DNA of 64,000 nucleotides from Mastigias papua (taxonomy: Eukaryota > Cnidaria > Scyphozoa > Rhizostomeae > Mastigiidae), in assembly GCA_964019165.1 (NCBI GenBank), contig OZ025280.1, positions 8,612,428 to 8,676,427 of the forward strand, read 5' to 3'. Position numbers and translations under genes: made by a program. This document shows, piece after piece, positions 1 through 9,889 of the stretch (position 1 is the first letter of the stretch; each line of letters opens with the position of its first letter). The notes beneath the pieces are model-generated. The model did not search any database. It saw nothing but the letters and a program-made list of their open reading frames with translations, and was not told the origin of the DNA.

Positions 1-620
1 CGTACTTTGGTCGATTTGTTGTAAGGAAAATGTCAAAAATACCAGATGCTGTGGTAGAAGATGACCTAAAACTTGAAACTCTAGTTTTGCTCCTCTCAAA
101 CCTGGCAGCCATGATGCCAAAAGTATTGTCAGAACTTCTCCTAGGCCTTGAGATCCGTTAATTAAAAACTCTTTGGTAATAAGCCATCTTGCGTCTTGAA
201 TATGGCTTCATAAGATGCATCCGAAGTGGACAAGCGTCATCACATACAAAACAAATTTTCCATGTTTATAAATCAGCAATGTCTTCAAATATTTGATCAG
301 AATTTGGGAAAGTTATTTTGCAGTAGGATTGTTTAGAAATCCATTTTCTATTCCTTTCCACATTGAGCTTCTACGAAAAAGTCCACCATCACTTAAGCTT
401 CCCTGGCATACAATGGATGGTGTTAGAGGAACTGCCCCAACAACTGTCATCAATACTAAGCTAACGTTTCCTTTGTGCTGGACACCGAATTTATATGTGT
501 TTGCTACCTCCTGCCCCAATACAATTTGCTTTCTCCTGCCCGATTACAATTTAGAAATTGCTACTTTTCTTGGAACTGTTGAACAATTTGCAACCATTCT
601 TCTGGACTGTTTGGCAACGT
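1..620 (-). pseudogene. PIF/Harbinger transposase remnant, open at the left edge
   Basis: Read on the minus strand from about 620 down to 1, successive frames give a degraded PIF/Harbinger (DDE nuclease) transposase. In order they show an EEWLQIVQQFQEK-like segment (around 600-540) and a stretch ending GCQGxxSDGG-like (CQGSLSDGGLFRRSS, about 400-350). Next come DDACPLRMHLMKPYS (about 240-195), the family's D-x-A-x-PL-x-x-x-LMKPY block, and RISRPRRSSDNTFGIMAARF (about 160-100), the usual R-x-SR-x-RR-x-x-x-N-x-FGI block. The block order is correct for the family, but frameshifts separate the blocks, so this is a dead copy. The N-terminal part is absent to the right and the C-terminus runs off the window. 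No terminal inverted repeat was seen. The plus-strand ORFs here are shadows. Confidence 0.8.
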
Positions 621-2231
621 AAACGTTTCTTAGCCTCTTGTAAATTACCTAAATTTATAGGAAATCATAGTGCTCAGAGTTCTTGGACTTACTCTGGACC
701 GATAGCACAAACTTGAGTATGATTCACCAGTTGCTAAATACCTCAATGTTACTGCAAGATATTCTTCAGCATTGATTGGTTTTTTCACTGAGGTTAACTT
801 TTTTGGAAGAAATGTTCCTATCCTTTCCAGGAGAAACTGTAATAAAAGAATTTGGAATAGTTTGCATTTTCAAACTTAGAAATAGCGTAAAGGAAGGTGC
901 AAAAAGGAATTATAATTAGTATTTCAATAAAGTTTCAATTTTCAGTAACTTTGAGAGTATGTGTCACATTACCTGAATCTCATTAGTGTCAATACGGAGA
1001 TGTCTGCTGTGTGCATCTTTGCCAGTTAGCTTCAACTCTAACACCAGTTGAGCACAGGTCCCTCTCTGGCTGCTCTGGGCAGCCCAATTCTTCACTCAAG
1101 CACTTTGCTTTTTTCTTTTCTTCTATTTCATCATTATAAGAGTAGCCGCTGGAAGCAACCTGCCTTTAGGTTCTAATGCTTATTGGCAACATGCTGATAA
1201 TGGTTATCACAAAGGTAAATCATTAGCACTGCTCATGGGTGGTCACAGCAATTTATATCATCGCAGGTTGACCCGTATATTCTTCAGAGCTTATTGTCAT
1301 TGGAGTTTATTTCCCAGGGTGTGCTTACATATATGACTGAGTTTTGGTTTTTAGCACCGTATTGCAACCTTTACAATGTGTTGTAAGGTATGACTGTATT
1401 GCTGCCTATAAACTGCAGCTATCTTTCCTGGGGGATTTTGTGGTCTTGTTGGACCTCATGTGTGCTCCCCTTTTTGCTCTCCGGACCTTCTCATCGTGTT
1501 CTCTTTCTAGGTGTTCTGCTACTTCCGGTATCCCCTCCGGGACGGCTCAGCACCACGTTTTTATCAGTCTATCAGCCTAGATCCACCTGCACGTGCTCTT
1601 GGTGATAGTTTTTCTATCCCTTATCATTGCGGATGCATTCTTGATGATAAAGCACCTTATCGGTATTGAAGTCAGTTAGGCATGGTGTCTCCGGGTTAAA
1701 AGCTTTGATGATCGTTATTATATAATTGAATTTAAGCTCAGTAATGTTGCTAATTGTTAGGTATCTGTGCATGTCATGAATCCGTCTGATACACATTCAA
1801 CTTTATAGAGATTAGAAAATTGCTGAATTTCTACCAGTGATCTCCTCATATCTCTGTATGTTGAAAGGTGTAGAAGCCGCTAAAACAGAAAAAATTGTAA
1901 ATCCGGGCTGGTTGCAAGGTGTCTGTTAATGCAAAGCAATGATGGGGCGCATTTGGAGTGGCTAGTCAACCCGCCCTTAGGTTTTTGTATCCGATCTCTG
2001 GCTTCGAGCTAAATTGTCTGCCTGTGGTAGTGTACATCAGTCATATAGAAGGCTTCTAATGATCACAATATGCACAATCAGCAAAGATTCGCAACAGCAG
2101 GCTCGTAAAATACTTCAATTGCTGTTACAATGTACTGCAATCAGTTCCCTAGAAGTAATTTATTGGATAAATTGTACAGGAAAAGTGAGCTTGGTCCCTC
2201 CACCAATTTTGCAAAAACTACATTTCAAGAT
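621..2231. other. No recognised gene; AT-rich non-coding DNA
   Basis: Short ORFs on both strands (longest about 80 codons) show no family motif, and no splice-bounded exon or repeat is evident. Probably intergenic or intronic DNA. Confidence 0.5.
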
Positions 2232-2331
2232 ATTCACTGGAGCACGAAGAAGCGGAAGCATTCTTTAGGCCTACTGAAAACTTTTTCCGTCCGACACTCG
2301 TCAGAGTATGAAACGTCGGATAGCGACCTAA
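2232..2331 (-). mobile_element. Penelope-like terminal repeat, part 1 (split by a LINE)
   Basis: This matches the terminal repeat found at 6.7, 16.4, 23.6 and (inverted) 25.2 kb: the block 'agcacgaagaagcggaagc', then 'ttccgtccgacactcgtcag', then 'gtcggatagcgacc'. It stops abruptly at 'gcgacc' and resumes at 4,230 with 'gaaaggtgaactgaaatata', so the repeat has been cut by a LINE insertion. Coding parts of full copies read on the minus strand, which sets the orientation. Confidence 0.85.
2270..2310 (-). ncRNA. Hammerhead-ribozyme-like motif, Penelope repeat copy 1
   Basis: On the minus strand the order is: stem I strand CAUACU, core CUGACGA (complement of 2298-2304), short stem II, GGAAAA, AAGUUUUC and the stem I partner AGUA. 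Stem I pairs over 4 bp here. UC precedes the expected cleavage point. This matches the minimal type I hammerheads reported in Penelope-like elements. Activity is not shown. Confidence 0.6.
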
Positions 2332-4229
2332 TTTTTTTTTTCATTTGTCATTTAACATTTTTAAAGTTGGTTACTTATAATAGCTAATACCATAAATACC
2401 AACTAATTCAAACCAAGTAACTAAACATGTTTGTGTAACACTAAGTAAAAAGTAAAAAAGTAAAAGATACGAGGCCCTATTTATAAGATAATTTACAGCT
2501 GCAGTTGGCCCCTTTCCAGGTTTTAATTTTCTTTTTGAAAGCTGCGGTATTTTTACAATTTTTTATATCTCCTCTTAGGGCATTCCATAAGAGGCTGCCT
2601 CTGAATGTAAGAGAGTGTGTTCCAAATGTATGAGTTTTAATTTGAGGCATTTCTACCTAGTTTTTTATCTTCAGATTGTATTCAACTTCCTTAGTGCTGA
2701 AAAAATCCCATAAGTAAGATGAATTCAGCAGATTTAGCGTTTTATATATCTCTATCATTAGCTTTTGTAGATTCTTAACGTGTATTGTTGTATCTGCCCA
2801 TCTTTGTAAACACGTATCAAATGATACATCCTTATCCTTATGGAGCACCATGAGTGCACCCTTATGTGTTCTATTTATCTCTTTGTTTGCAGCTTTAGAC
2901 GAGAACATCCAAATTAAAGGGCAATAATTGAAATTTGCCAGCACTGTTATTTTACACAAAAAATTTAGCTTGTGTGTTGTCAAGATAGTTCCTAAGTCTT
3001 GAGAATCCACTAACTTTTGTTTTTACCTTGCGGCACAGTTCGACGATATGGTCGTCAAAGTTCAATTTAGAATCAATCGTTACTCCTAAGAGCTTGACAT
3101 GTTGGCATTGATTGATGATCTTATCATCAATACTTAAGCACATTTGCTGATCACTTTTAGGACCAAGGAACATGAGTTTTGAATTTTTCGGTGTTTGCTA
3201 CCATCCCGTTTTCAGTAAACCATTGTAGCATAGACGACAGATCATTCTCCAAGTTATTGATCACTTCTTCGAGGTTGTTAGTTCTTGCGTATATTGTATT
3301 GTCATCTGCAAAGTTGCAGATTTCAGATTCCAAGTCCATTTGGAAAAGATCATTTATAAAAATGTTGAATAGCATCGGTCCAAGGATCGATCCTTGTGAT
3401 ATTCCTATCTTGATTTTACCAAGGGAACTGTAGGAGGAGCCCACTTTAATTCTTTGGGTACGGCCTGTCATATAGCTACACATAAGTTTAAGACTATTTC
3501 TATCTCCTCCGTAGGCTTCCAATTTAGCTATCAACAAGTGCAAGATACAATCATAAGCCTTTGAAAGATCCATTAGTACAGTACCAACAATCCCCGAAGC
3601 ATCAAGACATTTTCGCCATTTGCCGCACAAGATTCGATTACTCTAAGTAGTGGATCTTGTGTACTATAACCTTTTCTGAATGCAGATAAGAGATTTGACA
3701 ATTTGTTCTCAATAAGACCATTTTGTTGCGAACCTATCAACCGTTCACAGATTTTTGCTATTGATGGTAGTACATTTATTGGCCTATAATTTAATCTATC
3801 TGTTTCTACTCCTTTCCTCTAGCCAGCTGAAACATCGGTTTCTTCAAGTCGTTAGGAAAATCATAATTACTTATTGCTGTATTAATACAGTCTGTTAAGC
3901 ACGGGACCAAAATGTTTTTGCTATATTTTAGTATTTTCACAGGTATGTTTCCACTGACTCTATCTGATCCATCACAATCCAGGGGGTAGACATGCGGAAA
4001 TTTAAACTGATCTGTTTGCGGTGAAGATGCTTTAATTGCCTTGATGCTCGGATGATTCTTGTACTTTTTTTACGGCATTACATACCTTAATATCGAGGTT
4101 ATTTGTATAATTATCGTCAGGAGTACCCAGTCCTAAAGATTCAGTAATATGTAAAAGATATGTATTGAAAATTTCCGCAATTTCAGTGTCATCGGTAATG
4201 ATCCTTTCATCTTCAATGAGGATTATGTG
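2332..4229 (-). pseudogene. 5'-truncated LINE inserted in a Penelope repeat (RT remnant)
   Basis: Minus-strand frames between about 4,100 and 2,650 encode a non-LTR reverse transcriptase in the expected order. Seen are a VSGNIPVKILK...CLTDCINTAIS...FPNDLKKP block, palm motif A DLSKAYDC (about 3,560), GISQGSILGPMLFNIFINDL (about 3,400), the catalytic FADD (about 3,310), the LLGVTIDSKLNFDDHI block, and the C-terminal region with FNYCPLIWMF and HVKNLQKLMIEIYK. Several frames are used and there are stops. The endonuclease is missing, so the copy is 5'-truncated. The T-rich run at 2,332-2,341 is the poly-A tail in this orientation. Both flanks are the two halves of one Penelope terminal repeat, so the LINE arrived later. 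The family looks like the Jockey/CR1 group, but the clade is not certain. Confidence 0.88.
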
Positions 4230-4352
4230 GTGAAAGGTGAACTGAAATATATAGCCAGCTGCGGATCCGTGTGATATAATGAATAATGTGTCTATTTGAA
4301 CCTATGATTGGTTAATTGGCAGTTATTGACTGTTCTTTACGTACTTCAGTGA
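4230..4352 (-). mobile_element. Penelope-like terminal repeat, part 2
   Basis: This continues the repeat cut at 2,331: 'gaaaggtgaactgaaatata', 'tagccagctgcgg', 'gatgaataatgtgtctatttg'-like text aligns with the copies at 6,819, 16,525 and 23,753. It fades out near 4,350. Confidence 0.82.
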
Positions 4353-4388
4353 CAACCTTCTAAAAGTGGTGTGCATGTGTATATTCGT

Positions 4389-4537
<149 letters not shown>

Positions 4538-4538
<1 letters not shown>

Positions 4539-5395
4539 TGTGGTGGTGTTTACACTGATAGTTTTATCTGCTTTGTACTGAGCTCATTACTTGCTGAACA
4601 ATATGGTAACCGTACTCAGGAAATTACTGCTCTTGAATTCTGTACTCGAAGATGGAGTTATCAGCGCACGCTCATTTCTATCTACTATATGTGCACTCGT
4701 GTATATGCTTCTAAAGTGATTACACACGTGTTCGTTTGGCAACTATTTGTTTGCAGGCACAGGGTAACGGAAAATACTGCTTGACTCCTCAGAGTGGCGT
4801 CTACGTCGACAATCCCTCTGAGTAATCATTGCTTAGTGAGCAAGTTGATTGGCCCTTGTTGCGCTTTTGATGGTATTTGCTAAACGAAATATTTATTGGA
4901 GATTGGATATATACCTTATATGATTAATTCTTGATCCATATTCTGAAATCAACCACTGGGTCTGAACATGTCATGTAATATACCCAATCTAAGGTTGATG
5001 CATCCTTTTCTATTTTGGAACTTTCATGCTCTTAAGGAACTGCAACCAGTTTCCTCCCCATGGAAATGGCGCTGGCGTAACAGAATAAGTTACATGGCAG
5101 TGTATGAAGACCAATTGAGCAAAAATTCAGCCAGAAAGCCGCATTCCTCAAGCCTGCAATGATTATGGTTGGACGTGTGGTAGACATATCCCAAGGCATC
5201 TGAACTGGGCCTATGTTTTGCCGTGGAATACATGCGTGTTTGGATTCCAGCATGGTGAGCTATCAAGTAGGTTGGGAGAAAACAGACCTGATAAAGGCTC
5301 TCGAGCAATTTAGCATTTGCGGCTAAGCTGGATTTAAGTAAAGACGAGCTTAAGGCATTATGGACTACAATAGTTGCCAAATTCCTTGGACATTT
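4538..5395. other. No recognised gene
   Basis: Only short, overlapping ORFs without motifs. No repeat boundary or convincing splice pair was seen. Confidence 0.45.
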
Positions 5396-5599
5396 TGCAC
5401 TTTTTGTATTCTATAATGAACTTTCATCCCACCCCCCCTGAAACAATGCAGATAGCTTTGAGAAGTACATGTGATAACGGAAAAATTTCACGTGCAAGCC
5501 AACTCCAAGTGTCCCACTGAAGAGCCAACATTGTTCTAGGGGGAAGGGGTATGGGCACATGTATGTAACAACGATGAAAATATGTAGAGGAAAGTGATT
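5396..5599. repeat. Palindromic C/G-armed repeat, copy 1
   Basis: About 200 bp that is the reverse complement of the repeat at 49,881-50,077. The two copies share 'actttttgtattct', 'aatgaactttcatcc', a C-run followed by 'ctgaaacaatg', 'agaagtacatg', 'caatattgttctaggggg'-like text and the far flank. Inside, a C-rich arm ending CCCCCCTGAAACAATG faces a G-rich arm CATTGTTCTAGGGGGAAGGGG, so the strand can fold back on itself. There is no coding capacity. Probably a MITE-like non-autonomous element. Confidence 0.75.
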
Positions 5600-6690
5600 T
5601 AGTGATATTTATTTTCAGTGTTTTGTAAGCGTCCCATTGACTTTTAGTGAGTATTGTAGGCAGAGGTGAAATAAATCAAGAGCTTTAAAATTTTTTTCCA
5701 CTATAGTTACTCTCCAGTTTATGATAAAACTGGAGTTTTTGAGGTGCCTTACATCACCCAATACTTTTTCTTTTTTGTAATGTACTGGTTTTTTTGTTTA
5801 TATATTTCTTAAAATTTCGCAGTATCCAAGTGTTCTCTTTATTCGTCTCCTTTATCACATGTTATTTCTTGTCACTTGATTTTTATTCAGTTCGTGCTAA
5901 GGCTTGCAGCATTGCTTTACTGGATCTTTCTACAATTGAACGTGATCATGCTTGAATTTCAGATTATTGGAAACCTTTCCTTTGATACACAAGTTGATTG
6001 GATTCATTTGTCCAAAGGTAGAATTATTGCTGGATAATGTTTTATACTTATTATAGCTGTTTGTTTAAGACTTGGAATAGTTTATAATTTTTTTATATAT
6101 TATGGACGTAGATATGGACACATGTGAAAGAACTGTCTCTCATTAGCGCAATCATCATCTTAGTATTATGGCATTGCAGATGTGTCACAGTTTAACAAGG
6201 GCTTAGTTTTTTCTTTTGTTATTTGTATTGCTCTACCTTCATGCTGTCCAGTTGCTGTTTTGTCTTCTTTGTTTACATACCCTGTTTGTTGCTAAATGAT
6301 AGTTAGAGTTTTGGTTGTTTAGAGCCTTAAATTTGCTTCTTCATTGAATTACTTCCTCTCTTTATCTATCTCTCTATGCTTCTAGAATTACAACGCGCAG
6401 GTATTGCTTGATATCAAATTATCTTGTATGGCTTGTAGTAGAATGGCTTGACAAAGTTTCACTGTAATTTTAATTTTGTTTTATACGAGCACGAAGATTG
6501 GTAAATGTACACAGTTTTGTATACTGAATAATGATCTATATTATCACTATGGAAAACTGCACCGAAGTCTATTCTTAGATGTGGAAAATTTCTCTCTGAC
6601 TTCTAAGTCATTCCTGTGTTAGCATATGTAGAATATGTAGAAAGCAGATCCATCGGTAGTAAGTTTTGCTTTCTTATTAATTTAAGTGTG
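5600..6690. other. No certain gene; two weak exon candidates
   Basis: Mostly T-rich non-coding DNA. The splice-bounded open stretches at 5,963-6,017 and 6,442-6,500 are discussed as findings and are not called as exons here. Confidence 0.4.
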
Positions 6691-6965
6691 AACAGTCTGG
6701 TGGTACTACAGAACTTCACTATAGCACAAATAGGCGTGAACATTCTTTTAGCGCACTGAGAGCTTTTTTCGTTCGACACTCGTCAGAGTATTAAACGTCG
6801 GATAACGACCGAAAGGTGAACCGAAATATATAGCCAGATGCGGGTGCACATGATGTGATGAATAATGCGTCTATTTGGCCCTACGATTGGCCAATTTGCA
6901 CCTATTCACCATTGTTTACTTGAAGAGTCCAAGTGAAAAAACGAACTATTTTTGTTTACAAAATA
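6691..6965 (-). mobile_element. Solo Penelope-like terminal repeat
   Basis: The best preserved copy of the repeat: 'cagtctggtggtactacaga' at the left end, then 'ctatagcac', 'aacattcttttagcgcactg', the ribozyme-like core, 'gaaaggtgaaccgaaatata', 'gatgaataatgcgtctattt', 'gattggccaatt' and 'gtttacttgaagagtccaag'. The same order occurs at 16.4 and 23.6 kb, where Penelope coding sequence follows. No RT or GIY-YIG sequence follows here, so it is a solo repeat or an extreme truncation. Confidence 0.85.
6751..6792 (-). ncRNA. Hammerhead-ribozyme-like motif with conserved core, copy 2
   Basis: On the minus strand: AAUACU, CUGACGA (complement of 6780-6786), stem-loop II GUGUCGAAC, then GAAA immediately after the closing C, a short A/GCU stem III region, UC, and AGUGCG pairing back to stem I. 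This is the copy whose core elements are all present and correctly spaced. Stem I is only 3-4 bp, as expected of the tiny Penelope-type hammerheads. Activity is inferred. Confidence 0.6.
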
Positions 6966-9889
6966 CTGTTGAAGACAGTTTTGTTTACACAAGACTGACG
7001 TACATTTGTTACACAATGTAAGCGCATAAAACGTGATTAGTAATGTATCTGAGTCTAACTGAGCTATTGTTAGTTTAAGGGAGACGTTTTCAGACTCTCA
7101 ACGGCGTTTCTTCAGCAGCAGCACAGGAATACATTTTCATTACCCATGTTACATGATTTACCAGGATGCGAGACGGATTCTTTATTTGCAATCCTTGGAA
7201 AGAGAGGAGCTTGTGCAACATGGTAGTGTTTTCCCGAATTTGAGGATGCATTGGTAGCACTACGTTTGTGTCGTAATGAAGTAAATATGGAAGTAACGGA
7301 TACAATTCAAATGGTGTGTTGCATTCTGATATGGCATGTCGAGCCATTGTATAGAAATACGTAGATCCAGAAGAAAGATCTTTTTAGATGCAATTATGTT
7401 AAGAGAATTCTACCATCATATAAAACTAAGGCGGTATGAAAACTTGACATGCTGCTGAAGGGCTGCTTATTTCAGAGGAATTTGTGTCCCTGTCATATGT
7501 TCATGATAGAAAGGGATGACAAGGGCTTATTTGAACCACTTTGGACAAACTCCCAAATGCTTCAAAAGAATGTGGCGAACTGATCATATGCAAAATGCCA
7601 AAAAGGATGAAATGAAACCTAGTAACAGGATGCAAATGTAGCAGGACTGCAAGTGTAACAGTACTGCTCTTGTACCAAAGCCTGATTTAGCGATGAAAGT
7701 TGTGAAATACATTAACACAAGGCACATGTTTTGTTTTCTATCATCAGCATTTGTGTTTCTCATCTATCTCAGTTAAATTTAGTATTAGTATCCAAATTTT
7801 GTTTTTTTTAAGTTACGTATACGGTCATTAATCGCACTCTTCCATCATTTCTAAGTATTGATTATCAGCCATCTTGGGTCTTTGCAGGATCTTTAATTTG
7901 TCTTTTTAGATTTTTAATTTGAAGATCTGTAAAAAAGGTTGTGAGATGTTGTTACGGTGGAAGTGTTCCAGTTACAATTTTCCCATTTCACTGTTAGAAA
8001 AAATTAACAAATAAGTTCACTATCTGTAGGAAATAGCATTGTTTACCTTTTACATATTCTACGTATGTAAAGTGCTGCATTTTATATCAGAGCCAAGATA
8101 TGCCTACTAGTAAACTTATGATTTTATGGCAACTGAAGAGCCCCCTCATTGGGGTCTGGAAACGACTGCCTCAGTATAGAAATGGCTCATCTAGACTAAT
8201 GTTTTTTGCTTAAAGTAATTAGTAAGCAAAACCTAGCATCAAGGATCTGCTTTCAAGATAGTAATAAGCAAGGAATGATTTAGAGGTCTGGGAGTCACTT
8301 TCCTTAATTTAGAAGGTTTGGTGCAATTTTTTACAGTCGTCATATAGCTTATTTTTCAGCTTGTAAACTGTGCATATGTACCAATGCCCATGTTTTCATC
8401 AAAAATTGAACATTTTTGTGACTTAGACGCCCAACTTTAAGAAAGTTGTGACATTGCTATTGTATACATCATTAATAATTTGTGTGATTATTCATGGGTA
8501 GTGTTTTCCAGTTGTACTTCAATGTTATTATTCTAGAGAGCTCGGAATATTACTCTTCATTACGAGAGAACATCAGATGGGAGAAGTTCTGCTTGCCTGC
8601 AGATACTGAACTCAAAGGTATAGGGTAATTGTATACTTACTTTTTCTTTCTTGAATAGGCTCTGTTCCGGATATTTTATTAGTACATTTGAATAGTTGAT
8701 TAGACAGATACTTGGAATCATTTTGCCTGCAAGGTTTCTTGTGAAAGCAGTCTGTTCCAGTTTTCTTCTTGAAATTCCACCGAGCTAATGTTTGTTACTT
8801 TTTGCCTGATTTCAGCAAGATTGTTCTTAAGCCTGAAATACACTCTCCAATTTTTAAGAATCCATTAGTTGGATCATCCAATATAATCAAATATCCAATA
8901 AATTAAGGAGATAACTGTAGGACTCCCTAATTTCATCATGGCTTCTGAGGATGAATATTTTGCAGTAGTCATAACTGCCATCGTTAATAAAAAGCGACAA
9001 GAACGCACCAAAAAGGCAAAAATCGGTTTTGGATGAGCCATGAGTAACCCGAGGCAACGAGCTTAGTGTAGTTAGCACTCTTTTAGAGGAATTTCACCTG
9101 GAGAATGACTAGGCTGCGTACGTTCAATTTTTAGCTATTAATAACAGTTACGCAGACGTGCAATATTCAGTTTGCATTCACAGAAGTGCTTTTTTCCGGA
9201 GATATGTAAGGTTTGTACAAGCAATCAAAGAAGAAATTTATTAGAAAGGCGTTGAGATTTAGCCATCGTTATTTCGCAATATATAATAGAATAGTGTATA
9301 TATTCACTTTATTTAGAGTAGGCTGAAAATTATTACTATCAATAAGAGCTAATTTTAGCCTATTTCAAGTCTAAATTAGAACCCCAGAAAGTCTACTTGC
9401 AATTAGATTGAAAATTACAGCATATACTAGTAAATTGGTCTTTTTTTACAGAACAAATGTTTCTTCGGTCTGTCGTGTGAACCCAGATGTCTCTTATTTA
9501 GCAAGTAGTAGATAGTGATTTACTCAGTGAAATGCTTTGTAGAGTTTTATAAATATTGCTCATTCTGTATTCATTTTGTGGTCTAATGCTTTTTACAATT
9601 TTCGACAAAGCAGAAGGGCATGGTTGGTACTATGACCTTCCTTAATCCTCTAAGCAGGGGATTTAGAAGGGCTTTAATATATGGATTTACTTGATTCCCC
9701 AATATCTTTGACAAAAATGATAAAACTGAGATGTGTCTACAATTTGCCGTATTGAAAGTATCACCTTTCCTAAGTATGGGTTATATGTTACCTTTTTTAA
9801 GTTTCATCAAAGCTACTGATTTCTATGCATAAGTTAGAAACTACTTTAAACTAGGGGAGCAAAAATGTCGCAGTATTCTTTGCGTACTT
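6966..9889. other. No recognised gene; AT-rich region
   Basis: About 2.9 kb with no motif-bearing ORF. The minus-strand 85-codon ORF at 7,090-7,347 has no convincing family match. A splice-bounded 81-base open segment at 8,537-8,617 (ctag at its left, gtatag at its right) is recorded as a finding. Confidence 0.45.

Noticed and set aside
3..161. Plus-strand open frame running off the left edge
   Set aside because: The minus strand of the same bases encodes the C-terminal block of a Harbinger transposase (RISRPRRSSDNTFGIMAARF), so the plus frame is a shadow.
293..622. 109-codon plus-strand ORF
   Set aside because: Opposite strand carries the Harbinger transposase blocks in the correct order.
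7090..7347. 85-codon minus-strand ORF, faintly like a retroviral integrase TPFEL block
   Set aside because: Only five or six residues agree, with no neighbouring integrase motif.
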